A stretch of 64,000 bases of DNA from Lachnospiraceae bacterium (GCA_022845955.1 AP025576.1:62001-126000), one strand, 5' to 3'. Shown: positions 15,028 through 23,955, numbered from the stretch's first letter. Made by a program: numbers and translations. The notes: generated by a model from the letters alone, not told the origin.

Positions 15028-17508
15028 ATGAGAAAGTCAGCGGGAAACAAAATACTTGCGCTGCTTCTTTCCGCGGCCCTGCTTTTTGCCGGCTGCGGGA
15101 AAGCGGAAGGCGGGCAGGATTCTTTGGGGGAAACTGCGGGGAGCGGCGATAAATCCATGGGAAGATATGTGGAGGAGGAAGTGGGAAGACCTGAGGATAT
15201 GATGCGGAATGCGGGAATGACCCGGCTTGCGGACGGCAGTCTCCAGATTTTTGATTATGCTTACGGACCGTTCGTGTCACAGGATGAGGGGAAGACTTGG
15301 ACAAAAAAGTATGAGGACTGGGCAGGCATGGTGGGCGATGCTTATTTTATGAATGCTGCCATGGCTAAAGATGGAACTATTTTCCTCATGTACAGTGAAT
15401 ATGATATTGCGGTGTCCGGGAACGAAGAGGCCGGGGAAGGCGGCGCACAACAGGAGGAGAAAGACGGAGCGGCCCAAGCGGATCTGGAATTATCCAGCCA
15501 ATCCCAGGAAGAACAAGCGGAAGGGCAGACGGAGCAGGCCGAACAGCCTGGTACGGAAGAAGCCCAACCAGAGGATACCGGGGAGCAGACGGAAGAATCC
15601 AACATGTTTACCATGGATTACCGTTATATGATCATTTCTCCGGAGGGGGAGAAGCGTGAGCTTGCGGTTCCTTTTGATCTGGACAAATATGAAATCCTTA
15701 CAAACTGCTGGTATACGCCGGATGACAGGCTGCTTGCCAGCGAAGGCGGGACGGTCTATGAAATAAACCAGGAGGACGGTGCCCTGACGGCTCTTTTTGA
15801 AACGGAAGGGGATGTGGAAACCGCCTGTTTTTCCGATACCCAGATGATGGCTTTTACCAGACAGAAAGCCTATCGGTATGATCTGGTGAAGGGGGAGCTG
15901 CTGGAACAGGAGGAAGCGCTTGACCAGTTTGTCAGCGGACTGACGGACAATGGGGAAAAAGACGTTTACTGGACCAGCGGTAACTACACGTTTCTTGCCG
16001 CACTGGATAAGGACAACACGCTTTACCTGGTGTGCCAGGAAGGTCTGTATGAATATAAAAGCGGGGAAAGCCCGGAACAGCTTCTGGCAGGAACACTCTG
16101 TTCCATGGGGGATCCCTCCAACGGGAAATATGGAATGATCGCGGAGGACGGTCCGGTGTTCCTGATTCTTTTTGCCACAGGGGTATCCCGTTTTGAATAT
16201 GACGAAACCATGCCCTCCACTCCGGATAAAGAGCTGAAGGTTTACAGCCTTAAAAAGGATCAGACCCTGCAGCAGGCCGTTTCTGCCTATCAGAAGGAGC
16301 ATCAGGATGTATTTGTAAAATATGAGGTGGGTATGTCCGGAGAGAACGGGCTTACCGCAGAAGATGCCATAAAAGCATTAAATACGGAGATCATGGCCGG
16401 AAACGGACCGGATGTACTGCTTCTGGACGGTCTTCCCATCGATTCCTACCTTGCCAAAGGCATGCTGGCGGATATCAGCGACACTTTGGAGGCAGCGGAG
16501 GAAAAAGAGGAGTTTTTTGATAATATTGCCAGGGTGTATGAGCAGGACGGAAAAATATACGCCATACCCACCAGGTTCCAAATCCCTTTGATCATGGGGA
16601 GCGAAGAATATGTATCAGGCATAACGGATCTGCCATCCCTGGCAGATGCGATGGAAAAAATGCGGGAGAACAACCCGGAAGGTACTCTTATGTCGGCGTT
16701 TCAGCCGGACATCCTGCTGCGTATGCTGTCATTGGCCTGTGAACCGGCCTGGAGCAAAGAGGATGGAAGTCTGGAGGAAGAGGCGGTTAGGGATTTCCTC
16801 ACACAGGCCAAACGGATTTTTGATAATGAAATGAGCGGGATCTCCGACTCGGAGAAAGAAGAATTTTTAAGTTCTGTAAGAAGCAGCGGCGACAGTACCG
16901 GCTCCGCAGCTGATACGGCACTTGATATTTCCTGGAGTATCATGAATTTCCTTACCAGGCAGCAGGAACAGCTTGCCATTGGAACCACCCGGCAGGTTAG
17001 CCTGGATTTCACCAATGTAATCTCCGTCCCCAGGGTAAAGACAGAGGTGGTATATAAACCGGTATCCCTGCAGGCGTCGGATGTATTCCAGGCGCAGTCC
17101 ATAGCAGGGGTATCCGCAAGGGCGGCGGAGCCGGAGATGGCCCGGGAATTTGTACAGAAGCTTTTGTCGTATGATGTGATGTCCATGCAGCAGGATCCGT
17201 ATCCGGTAAATGTGGCCAGTTTTGAACGCCTTTTCTATACGGAAATGGAAGGCGACGAGGCCTTTGGTTCCGTGGGCATAAGCAAAGAAGACGGCAGCAT
17301 CAGCACTCTGGACTTATATTGGCCCAACGAAGAGGAGCAAAAGGGGCTGGAGCAGATCGTACGTTCCCTGAAAACTGCCTATCTTCCCGACAGCCGTATT
17401 GAGCAGGCGGTTATTGAAGCGGGTGTTGCCGTATTGGAAGGACAGTTGAGCGTAGACGAAGGGGTGGCACAAATAAAACAGAAGGTACAGCTGTATTTGT
17501 CTGAATAA
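15028..17508 (+). CDS. Lipoprotein with N-terminal sensor-like region and C-terminal sugar-binding-protein domain
   Basis: An 826-residue lipoprotein (lipobox LFAGC, C23), about twice the usual size of a sugar ABC binding protein. Residues about 40-400 contain repeats reminiscent of beta-propeller/BNR proteins (for example FVSQDEGKTWTKKY), interrupted by a Gln/Glu-rich acidic linker at about 130-195. From about 405 the sequence becomes a family-1 solute-binding domain (ELKVYSLKKDQTLQQAVSAY, NGPDVLLLDGLPID). It is first in an operon with two permeases and a HlyD-like protein, with a one-base overlap to the first permease. Ligand capture at the cell surface is likely; the N-terminal role is unknown. 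Confidence 0.8.
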   Translation: MRKSAGNKILALLLSAALLFAGCGKAEGGQDSLGETAGSGDKSMGRYVEEEVGRPEDMMRNAGMTRLADGSLQIFDYAYGPFVSQDEGKTWTKKYEDWAGMVGDAYFMNAAMAKDGTIFLMYSEYDIAVSGNEEAGEGGAQQEEKDGAAQADLELSSQSQEEQAEGQTEQAEQPGTEEAQPEDTGEQTEESNMFTMDYRYMIISPEGEKRELAVPFDLDKYEILTNCWYTPDDRLLASEGGTVYEINQEDGALTALFETEGDVETACFSDTQMMAFTRQKAYRYDLVKGELLEQEEALDQFVSGLTDNGEKDVYWTSGNYTFLAALDKDNTLYLVCQEGLYEYKSGESPEQLLAGTLCSMGDPSNGKYGMIAEDGPVFLILFATGVSRFEYDETMPSTPDKELKVYSLKKDQTLQQAVSAYQKEHQDVFVKYEVGMSGENGLTAEDAIKALNTEIMAGNGPDVLLLDGLPIDSYLAKGMLADISDTLEAAEEKEEFFDNIARVYEQDGKIYAIPTRFQIPLIMGSEEYVSGITDLPSLADAMEKMRENNPEGTLMSAFQPDILLRMLSLACEPAWSKEDGSLEEEAVRDFLTQAKRIFDNEMSGISDSEKEEFLSSVRSSGDSTGSAADTALDISWSIMNFLTRQQEQLAIGTTRQVSLDFTNVISVPRVKTEVVYKPVSLQASDVFQAQSIAGVSARAAEPEMAREFVQKLLSYDVMSMQQDPYPVNVASFERLFYTEMEGDEAFGSVGISKEDGSISTLDLYWPNEEEQKGLEQIVRSLKTAYLPDSRIEQAVIEAGVAVLEGQLSVDEGVAQIKQKVQLYLSE

Positions 17509-18389
17509 TGAAAAAGAAAAAAAGAACGTATGCGTACCTTTTTTTCCTGATGCCCAGTTTCCTGGGAGTGACCCTGTTTGTATTGGCCCCTTTTGCAGAT
17601 GTGGTCAGGCGTTCCTTTGTTACGGCGGTGACCGGTGAATTCAGAGGCCTTGAGAACTATAAAATGGTCTTTGAGACAAGGGCCTTCCGGCTGGCAGCAG
17701 GAAATACGATACGGTTTATCCTGGTATGCCTGCCGCTTTTGATAGGACTTGGGCTGATAATCGCCTATTTTTTAAGCCGGTTTCCCCGGATCCGGTTCCT
17801 TAAATCCGCCTTTTTGTTTCCTATGGCGGTACCGGCGGCCACGGTAGTACTTATCTGGAAGCTCGTATTTGACAAGCAGGGATTTCTGAACCTTGCGCTG
17901 ACCGGCCTGTCCGCTTGGCTGGCCGGCGCAGGCCTTGCAGAAACCGCGGAAGTTTTCCAGACGGATTATATGGGTACGGATGCTGCTTTCTGGGTATTGG
18001 TTTTCAGTTATATATGGAAAAATCTGGGGTATACGGTGGTGCTTTGGCTGACCGGCATTCTTTCCATACCGGAGGAAATACGGGAAGCAGCGAGGGTGGA
18101 CGGTGCGGGAGAATGGAAATGTTTTCTGAAAATTGTTATGCCGAACCTGAAGCCGGTACTTTATACCATCACCGTCCTTTCTTTCCTGAATACCTTTAAA
18201 GCATTCCGGGAGGCGTATCTGGTGGCGGGATCGTATCCGGATGAAAGCATGTATCTTCTCCAGCACCTGTTTAATAACTGGTTTACCAAGCTGGATTTTG
18301 ACAAAATGGCGGCGGCAGCGGTTTGTATGGGAATGGTGCTGTTCGCTGCAATTATGCTCCTGCAGAAGCTGTGGGATGAAGGAGAATGA
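17508..18389 (+). CDS. ABC sugar-type permease (MalF-like)
   Basis: A 293-residue inner-membrane permease with about six helices. The EAA loop contacting the ATPase is EEIREAARVDGAGEWKCFLKIVMP, characteristic of carbohydrate importers of the MalF group. The start ATG overlaps the previous stop (TAATG), and the next permease overlaps by 4 bases, so the three genes are tightly coupled. No ATPase gene is in the operon, so it presumably uses a shared MsmK-type ATPase encoded elsewhere. Confidence 0.92.
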   Translation: MKKKKRTYAYLFFLMPSFLGVTLFVLAPFADVVRRSFVTAVTGEFRGLENYKMVFETRAFRLAAGNTIRFILVCLPLLIGLGLIIAYFLSRFPRIRFLKSAFLFPMAVPAATVVLIWKLVFDKQGFLNLALTGLSAWLAGAGLAETAEVFQTDYMGTDAAFWVLVFSYIWKNLGYTVVLWLTGILSIPEEIREAARVDGAGEWKCFLKIVMPNLKPVLYTITVLSFLNTFKAFREAYLVAGSYPDESMYLLQHLFNNWFTKLDFDKMAAAAVCMGMVLFAAIMLLQKLWDEGE

Positions 18390-19309
18390 CGATGACGGGA
18401 TTTATAAAGGGGAAAAGGGAAAAGAGATGTATCCGGCATCTGCTGCGAAGGGCAAAGGCTCCGCGGCTTGCTGCAGAGTATTTGGCTTCTGTGCTGCTTG
18501 TGCTTACCGGCCTTTTTCTCTGTTCCCCCGTATTCCTGCTTTTATCCGGTTCCATTACCGGGGAATTTGAGCTGGCCCGCGCACTGAAACCGGCCCTTCT
18601 CGGAGGAGGCGGATTTATTTCCTGGGAATTTATTCCGGAGTTCCCTACGTTTGCCTCATTCCGGAAGCTGTTATTCTATTCCCCCCAGTTCTTCCTGCTT
18701 TTCTGGAATTCCATAAAAATGGTACTTCTTATTCTGGCCGGGCAGCTTTTGATTGCGGTCCCCGCAGCATGGGCCTTTGCCGTATATCAATTTCCCTTCC
18801 GCAGGATGCTGTTTACGCTGTATATCGTGCTGATGCTGATGCCCTTCCAGGTCACCATGCTTTCCTCCTATCTGGTGCTGGATAAGCTCCGGCTGCTGGA
18901 CACACAGGGGTCGGTAATCCTTCCGGCTGTCTTTTCCACGTTTCCTGTATTCCTTATATACAGGGGGTTCAGGAGCGTACATCCGGGGCTTCTGGAGGCG
19001 GGAAGGATAGACGGCGCAGGGGAACTGAGACTGTTTGTTGTGGTAGGGCTGCCGCTGGGATCCCCGGCTATCCTGTCCGCGTTTGTCCTTGGTTTCCTGG
19101 AATACTGGAATATGATAGAACAGCCGCTGACTTTTATTAAAACAAAAGCGCTCTGGCCCCTGTCTCTGTATCTTCCCGAAATCGGGCTGGGCCAGGCCGG
19201 GTTCGCTTTTGCAGCATCTGTGGTTACCTTGATTCCGGCCCTTTTTATTTTTCTCCTGGGACAGGATTATCTGGAACAGGGAATAGCAATGAGCGGATTA
19301 AAAGAATAG
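18386..19309 (+). CDS. ABC sugar-type permease (MalG-like)
   Basis: A 307-residue permease partner of the 17508 gene, with six predicted helices and a cytoplasmic EAA loop HPGLLEAGRIDGAGELRLF followed by GLPLGSPAI. It starts within the previous stop (ATGA overlap). The basic N-terminal extension (about 35 residues, KGKREKRCIRHLLRRAK) before helix 1 is longer than usual. Its role is membrane translocation of the ligand bound by the 15028 lipoprotein. Confidence 0.92.
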   Translation: MTMTGFIKGKREKRCIRHLLRRAKAPRLAAEYLASVLLVLTGLFLCSPVFLLLSGSITGEFELARALKPALLGGGGFISWEFIPEFPTFASFRKLLFYSPQFFLLFWNSIKMVLLILAGQLLIAVPAAWAFAVYQFPFRRMLFTLYIVLMLMPFQVTMLSSYLVLDKLRLLDTQGSVILPAVFSTFPVFLIYRGFRSVHPGLLEAGRIDGAGELRLFVVVGLPLGSPAILSAFVLGFLEYWNMIEQPLTFIKTKALWPLSLYLPEIGLGQAGFAFAASVVTLIPALFIFLLGQDYLEQGIAMSGLKE

Positions 19310-19330
19310 ATATGGAACAGGAGAAAAATC

Positions 19331-21244
19331 ATGGAATTTATACAGAAAAAGAAAAAAATCCTTTTTGCAGCTTTCCTATTCTTTGGAGTTATGTTTGTAT
19401 GTACCCTGGTGTCCAAAGGAATTTATGGGGCGACGCTTCCACAGGTGGAGACAGAGCTTCCGGAAAAAAGAGCGCTGGGGCATACGGTGGAAGCGGCGGG
19501 AAATCTGACGGCAGGACGGGAGGTTGCGGTCGATGCGGTGAGCGGGCTGAAGGTGAATCAGATTTATGTGGATCTCGGGGACAGTGTTTCCGCCAATACA
19601 CTTCTGTTTGATGTGGATCAGGAGGATTTGGAGGAAAAGATCGCGGAGCAGGAGCTTGCCATTAAAAAGCTGGAACTGAGCAATGATCAGGCGCGGCAGC
19701 AAAAAGAGCTGGCTGCACAGAAGGAACTGCTGAACCAAAACCGTTCCCTGGAGGATTATGCCCTTACGGATACCGAAGAAAACCGGAAAATAGACCAGGC
19801 GGGGGATTCCGTGGAGAAGGCGGAGGAAAAGCTGAATGATCATTTAAACAACCAGCCGAAACAGACCTCCGATGAGGACAGGAACAATAAGAAGCAGGAA
19901 TACTCGGACTGGGAAAGCCGGATGAAGGATTTGCAGAAGCAGCAGATCAGCGTGTCCTCTGACCTGGAGGCGGCAAAAACAGCGGAAGAGGCGGCCAGGA
20001 AGGCGCTGGATGATTATATAGCGGCTCATGGGAACGGTGGCGGCGATGAGGGAACCGGCCCGGACGAAAGCGGCAGCCAGGCGGCTCCGGAAGAAAGCAA
20101 ACCGGAAGAAAGCAGACCGGAAGAAAGCCACGGGGATGTAAGCGGTAATGATGCGGGCAGCGCAGATTCCGGCGGATCGGGTGAAAAAGCCCCCGGAGGG
20201 GATGCGGATGGCGGGCCGGCAACGGATTCTGGTACGAATTCCGGGGACAGTGATTCCGGTGACAAAGGAACGGGCAGCGATCCCGAAAGGGAAAGGCTGG
20301 AGGAAGCACTGCGGGAAGCTTCCGCAAAAAGGGAGAGTGTCCAGAAAAGGCTGAAGGAAATTGAGGACGAGCTGGCAAAAGGAAATGTGGATACAAAGAC
20401 AAAACCGGATTATGCCGGCGAAGATTCCGCATGGGAAAATTGGGAAAGCACAAAAAAAAGCCTGGAAGATTCTGTGGACAGTGCGAAGCAGGCCCAGGAA
20501 AACAGTGTCTGGGATAAACTGGACGCCATGCTGGATGCCAAACGAAAGGTGGAAGATTCCAATCTGGGCGGGGATCCGGATCTGACAATCGAGATGAATC
20601 AGATGGAAATTACCTACAGAAAAGAAATCCTTAAAAAATATACCGGCCTGAAAAAGAATGGAGGCCAGGTGTTCGGCGAAAATAATGGTATTGTCACTAA
20701 AATCAAGATTTCCCCCGGCGAGGTCATACCCCAGGGTGCCTCCGTGGTATTGGCGGATTTGGAGGAAAGCCTGAAATTCCGGGTGCTTCTGACAAAAGAA
20801 GAAAAAAAATACGTGGATATTGAGGATACGGTAATGTTGAAGCTGGGAAATTCGGGAAAAACTGTGGAGGCCCAAGTGGATTACATAGCAGAAAGCGAAA
20901 GTACGCCGGGAAGCTATGAAGCGATTGTGAACCTTCCCAAGGGTGTGGGAACTGTGGGGCAGAGCGGGACGCTTGTGGCATCCGCCCAATCGGACAGCTA
21001 TCCGGTCACCATACCGGCAAAGGCGCTTCATGGGGAGAATGAACGGTATTATATATATGTGCTCCGCAGGCAGCAGGGGATTCTGGGAGAAGAGCTGGCG
21101 GTAAGCCAGGTGGATGTGAATGTTCTGGATAAGAACAGTAAATATGTCGCCATAGAAGAAGGGGCGGTGGACGAAGAAACGGAAATCGTGGTGAACACAA
21201 CCAAGGAACTTTCAGAAGGCAGTGTGGTCAGATACGGAGGGTAG
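19331..21244 (+). CDS. HlyD/MFP-type membrane adaptor with long acidic linker
   Basis: A 637-residue protein with one N-terminal membrane anchor (about 10-30), a first lipoyl half-motif (AAGNLTAGREVAVDAVSGLKV), long coiled coils (about 85-370), a second lipoyl half (NNGIVTKIKISPGEVIPQGA) and a C-terminal beta-barrel region (VTIPAKALHGENERYYIYV). This is the order of HlyD/MacA-type adaptors. The coiled coil is interrupted at about 235-320 by a Gly/Ser/Asp/Glu/Pro-rich segment. Such adaptors normally serve exporters, yet this gene is last in an importer-like operon (22 bases after MalG). The stop codon lies inside the palindromic element at 21243-21470. Confidence 0.8.
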   Translation: MEFIQKKKKILFAAFLFFGVMFVCTLVSKGIYGATLPQVETELPEKRALGHTVEAAGNLTAGREVAVDAVSGLKVNQIYVDLGDSVSANTLLFDVDQEDLEEKIAEQELAIKKLELSNDQARQQKELAAQKELLNQNRSLEDYALTDTEENRKIDQAGDSVEKAEEKLNDHLNNQPKQTSDEDRNNKKQEYSDWESRMKDLQKQQISVSSDLEAAKTAEEAARKALDDYIAAHGNGGGDEGTGPDESGSQAAPEESKPEESRPEESHGDVSGNDAGSADSGGSGEKAPGGDADGGPATDSGTNSGDSDSGDKGTGSDPERERLEEALREASAKRESVQKRLKEIEDELAKGNVDTKTKPDYAGEDSAWENWESTKKSLEDSVDSAKQAQENSVWDKLDAMLDAKRKVEDSNLGGDPDLTIEMNQMEITYRKEILKKYTGLKKNGGQVFGENNGIVTKIKISPGEVIPQGASVVLADLEESLKFRVLLTKEEKKYVDIEDTVMLKLGNSGKTVEAQVDYIAESESTPGSYEAIVNLPKGVGTVGQSGTLVASAQSDSYPVTIPAKALHGENERYYIYVLRRQQGILGEELAVSQVDVNVLDKNSKYVAIEEGAVDEETEIVVNTTKELSEGSVVRYGG

Positions 21245-21470
21245 GATAAAAAAGTTCGGTATCACCCTCCCCTGCTTCCCTGTGCGGCCTGCTGCCCTGC
21301 AAGGAACCTTGCAGGGGACGCTTTCGCTCGGATAATCACGCAGCGGTACTAAGGCTGCAAAGGACGCAGCCTAAGGACCGGCGTGCTTATAACGCCCCTT
21401 ACAGGAATCCTTGCAGGGCAGCAGGCCGCACAGGGAAGCAGGGGAGGGTGATGCCAAATTTTTTTATCCT
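21243..21470. repeat. 228-bp palindromic element overlapping the adaptor stop codon
   Basis: The outer arms (21243-21305 and 21408-21470) are inverted repeats with three substitutions, perfect over 45 bases (ATCACCCTCCCC... to ...GCAAGGA). A second, competing local hairpin exists in the left arm (CCCTGCAAGG AA CCTTGCAGGG), and the centre folds as TAAGGCTGC/GCAGCCTAA. The ends read AGGATAAAAAA and TTTTTTTATCCT. No target duplication was found. As RNA it would give a large stem ending in U-rich sequence and could serve as the operon terminator. Confidence 0.7.
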
Positions 21471-21490
21471 GCCCAGATATAGAAAAACCT

Positions 21491-21519
21491 TTGACAAACA
21501 GCATTCTCCTTGTTATTAT
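21491..21519 (+). promoter_or_regulatory. Near-consensus sigma-A promoter of a candidate small RNA
   Basis: TTGACA (21491-21496), exactly 17 bases, TATTAT (21514-21519). Predicted transcription start is near 21526. No plausible coding frame with a ribosome site follows before the terminator at 21692-21727. Confidence 0.7.
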
Positions 21520-21525
21520 AAGTGA

Positions 21526-21727
21526 AGGAAAAGAGAGAGAGGTATTTTTGTGTTAATTGCAGCCATTGTGAGGAAGATAAGCAAATAGCGATCAGGCAGA
21601 AGCCCAGAGACAGTTTCGGCTTTCCTTCTGTAAGTCTGCCCTGATGGATTTCCGAACAGGCGGCGTTTACAGATACTGATATTGTATAGACGGCATAATC
21701 CTGCTTGCGGGGTTATGCCTTTTTTTA
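21526..21727 (+). ncRNA. Candidate non-coding RNA, about 200 nt
   Basis: The unit is bounded by a near-consensus promoter and a classical terminator. Between them are complementary segments such as ATCAGGCAGA and TCTGCC(C)TGAT (about 21580-21635), giving a long internal hairpin. I could not match it to tmRNA, SRP RNA, RNase P RNA or a T-box (their hallmark sequences are absent). 6S RNA is possible by size but not shown. A leader read into mutS2 is also possible if the terminator is conditional. Confidence 0.45.
21692..21727 (+). terminator. Rho-independent terminator of the candidate small RNA
   Basis: GGCATAA (21692-21698) pairs with TTATGCC (21713-21719). A second short pairing lies inside, and seven Ts follow. 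It lies about 250 bases before mutS2. Confidence 0.8.
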
Positions 21728-21850
21728 TCGGGATGTAGATCTCATGAAATAAGAACTCGCCGGGGAGCTCTTCCTTGTATGTTGTATAGGGCAGGTGCAA
21801 CACGGTATGAGGCAAAAGAGCCATGGACAGCCGTCCGGTCCGGGTTCGGG

Positions 21851-21910
21851 AATCCACAGGGTATCTTTCAGGAACTGCCGCCGCAGTTCCTGAGAGATAC
21901 CCTGTGGATT
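21851..21910. repeat. Near-perfect 28-bp stem hairpin
   Basis: AATCCACAGGGTATCTTTCA... (21851-21878) pairs with 21883-21910 with only one G-U position around a 4-base loop (CGCC). A short T run follows on the plus strand. It may be a second terminator, a processed hairpin or a palindromic repeat. It is 65 bases upstream of mutS2. The rest of the 21245-21975 gap is covered by the element and RNA entries. Confidence 0.6.
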
Positions 21911-21975
21911 TTTGCATGTTCAGCTTCCTCAGCGGGTAACCTAATACGAATATAAAACGGAGAAAACAACCAAAA

Positions 21976-23955
21976 ATGAATGATATAAATGAGATGTTGG
22001 AATTTAATAAAATCAGGGAAATGTTAAAGGCGTATGCTATGACGGAAGCGGCAAGGCAGCGGCTGGAAAACCTGCATCCCTTTCTGGATCAGGCAAGGGC
22101 GGAGGCGGCCGTCCGGGAAACAACGGAAGCGAGAAAAGTTCTGGATGCTTTTGGAAACCCACCCTTTTCAGAAACGGAAGGGATTCGGAAAACGGTGCAG
22201 GAGGTACAGGCGGGCGGCCTGCTTACGCCGGATCAGCTGGAAGAAATCCGGCAGTTTGCCGTGATGAACCTCCGTCTTGTGAGATATTTGACACGATGCA
22301 GGGAACTTGCTGCCGGACTGGCTGGATTTGCAGCGGGCCTTCAGGATCTTTCCTGCCTTCAGGATGAAATTGAACGCTGTATCCGCGGAGGAAGGGTTGA
22401 TGATTACGCCAGCAAAACCCTGCGGGGCATACGGCAGAAAAAAGAACAGTTACAGGAACAGATACGCACCAGGCTGGAGACAATACTGCGCAGCTCAAAG
22501 AGCTATTTTTCCGAGAGCTTTGTTTCTACCAGAAACGGCCATTTTACCCTTCCTGTTAAAAAAGAATATAAAAATAAAGTGCCCGGTACGGTGGTGGACG
22601 CTTCTTCCACCGGAGCGACCTTCTTTATTGAACCGGCTGCGGTTTCCAGGCTTCGGGAGGAACAAAGCCGCCTGGAGCTGGAAGAAGAAAATGAGGTAAA
22701 GGTGATTCTGTACACCTTATCCGCACTGGTTGAGGATAACAGGGAAGCCATCTGCATCAATCTGGAATACATGGAAGAACTGGATTATATATTTGCAAAA
22801 GGAAAGCTGAGCGCCGGCATGGACGCCAGGGAAGCGGCGCTGAACACAAGGCGCTATGTGAAAATAAAAAATGGAAAGCACCCTCTGCTGAAAAGCGAAA
22901 ATACAGTCCCTCTGAATATGGAATTCGGGGGAAAGACAAAAGGAGTTATCATAACCGGACCCAATACGGGAGGGAAAACAGTCGCCCTGAAAACCGTGGG
23001 ACTGCTATCGGTTATGGCGGGCTGCGGGCTTCATATTCCCTGTGAAGAAGCGGATCTGGCAATGAATGCCGACGTGTTCTGTGATATCGGGGACGGGCAG
23101 AGTATTGCAGAGAACCTCTCCACCTTTTCCGCCCATATCAAAAATATCATACGGATTCTGGAAAAAACGGATGAGGAAAGTCTGGTATTGCTGGATGAAC
23201 TGGGCTCCGGAACCGATCCGGCGGAAGGGATGGGGATTGCGGTTGCCGTGCTGGAGGAGCTTCGCACAAGAGGCTGCCTTTTTGTGGTAACCACCCATTA
23301 CCCGGAAGTGAAAGAATACGGGGAGCGGGCGGAAGGAGTCATGAACGCCCGGATGGCGTTTGATAAGGAAAGCCTGAAACCGCTTTACCGGCTGGAACTG
23401 GGAGAGTCCGGCGAAAGCTGTGCCTTTTATATTGCCAGGCGTTTGGGAATGGCGGAAGAGACACTGGAAATGGCATGGAAGGCCGCTTATGGAAACGGCG
23501 GACAGGAAAGAAAGGCTTTACCGGATATCATAAAAGAAATAGACGGGGAACGAGGACAAGGGAACCCGGATAAGGCCCGGCAGAATCCCAAAACAAGAAA
23601 AGTATCCCGTATCCGTTCCAGGGAAGACGGGCAGAAGGCCGGGAATCAAAGAAAAGAGGACATTAAGGATAAATTTCATATGGGCGACAGCGTCATGGTA
23701 TATCCCCAAAGAAAGCTGGGCATTGTTTTCGCCCCTGCGGATGACAAGGGGGATGTGGGCGTCCAGATACAGAAAAGAAAGCTTTTTGTCAATTATAAAC
23801 GTCTGCAGCGGAAGGTGGCAGCAAGTGAGATGTACCCTGAGGACTACGACTTTTCTATCATTTTTGATACGGTGGAAAACAGGAAGGCGAGGCACCAGAT
23901 GGACAGAAAATATGTTCCTGATATGGAGATTAAATATGAAAAAGAGGAAGAATAA
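21976..23955 (+). CDS. MutS2-like ATPase lacking the Smr nuclease domain
   Basis: A 659-residue MutS2-family protein. The N-terminal lever/clamp region (FNKIREMLKAYAMTEAA, STGATFFIEP) leads to the MutS-type ATPase: Walker A ITGPNTGGKTVALKT (about 325-340), DIGDGQSIAENLSTFSAH, Walker B LVLLDELGSGTDPAEG and the VTTHY switch. Full-length MutS2 is about 780-790 residues and ends in a Smr endonuclease domain. Here the protein ends after a KOW/SH3-like piece (VMVYPQRKLGIVFAPADDKG) with no Smr DGHG-type motif. MutS2 acts on recombination intermediates and on collided ribosomes. A second full-length copy may exist elsewhere in the genome. Confidence 0.85.
   Translation: MNDINEMLEFNKIREMLKAYAMTEAARQRLENLHPFLDQARAEAAVRETTEARKVLDAFGNPPFSETEGIRKTVQEVQAGGLLTPDQLEEIRQFAVMNLRLVRYLTRCRELAAGLAGFAAGLQDLSCLQDEIERCIRGGRVDDYASKTLRGIRQKKEQLQEQIRTRLETILRSSKSYFSESFVSTRNGHFTLPVKKEYKNKVPGTVVDASSTGATFFIEPAAVSRLREEQSRLELEEENEVKVILYTLSALVEDNREAICINLEYMEELDYIFAKGKLSAGMDAREAALNTRRYVKIKNGKHPLLKSENTVPLNMEFGGKTKGVIITGPNTGGKTVALKTVGLLSVMAGCGLHIPCEEADLAMNADVFCDIGDGQSIAENLSTFSAHIKNIIRILEKTDEESLVLLDELGSGTDPAEGMGIAVAVLEELRTRGCLFVVTTHYPEVKEYGERAEGVMNARMAFDKESLKPLYRLELGESGESCAFYIARRLGMAEETLEMAWKAAYGNGGQERKALPDIIKEIDGERGQGNPDKARQNPKTRKVSRIRSREDGQKAGNQRKEDIKDKFHMGDSVMVYPQRKLGIVFAPADDKGDVGVQIQKRKLFVNYKRLQRKVAASEMYPEDYDFSIIFDTVENRKARHQMDRKYVPDMEIKYEKEEE

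Noticed and set aside
21526..21730. T-box, tmRNA, SRP or RNase P RNA
   Set aside because: None of their hallmark sequences (for example the AGGGTGGNACCGCG T-box, or the SRP GGAAGCAGCC tetraloop region) was found.
21516..21917. 133-codon minus-strand frame in the non-coding gap
   Set aside because: It runs across the candidate RNA, its terminator and the 28-bp hairpin, has no ribosome site and reads as non-protein composition.
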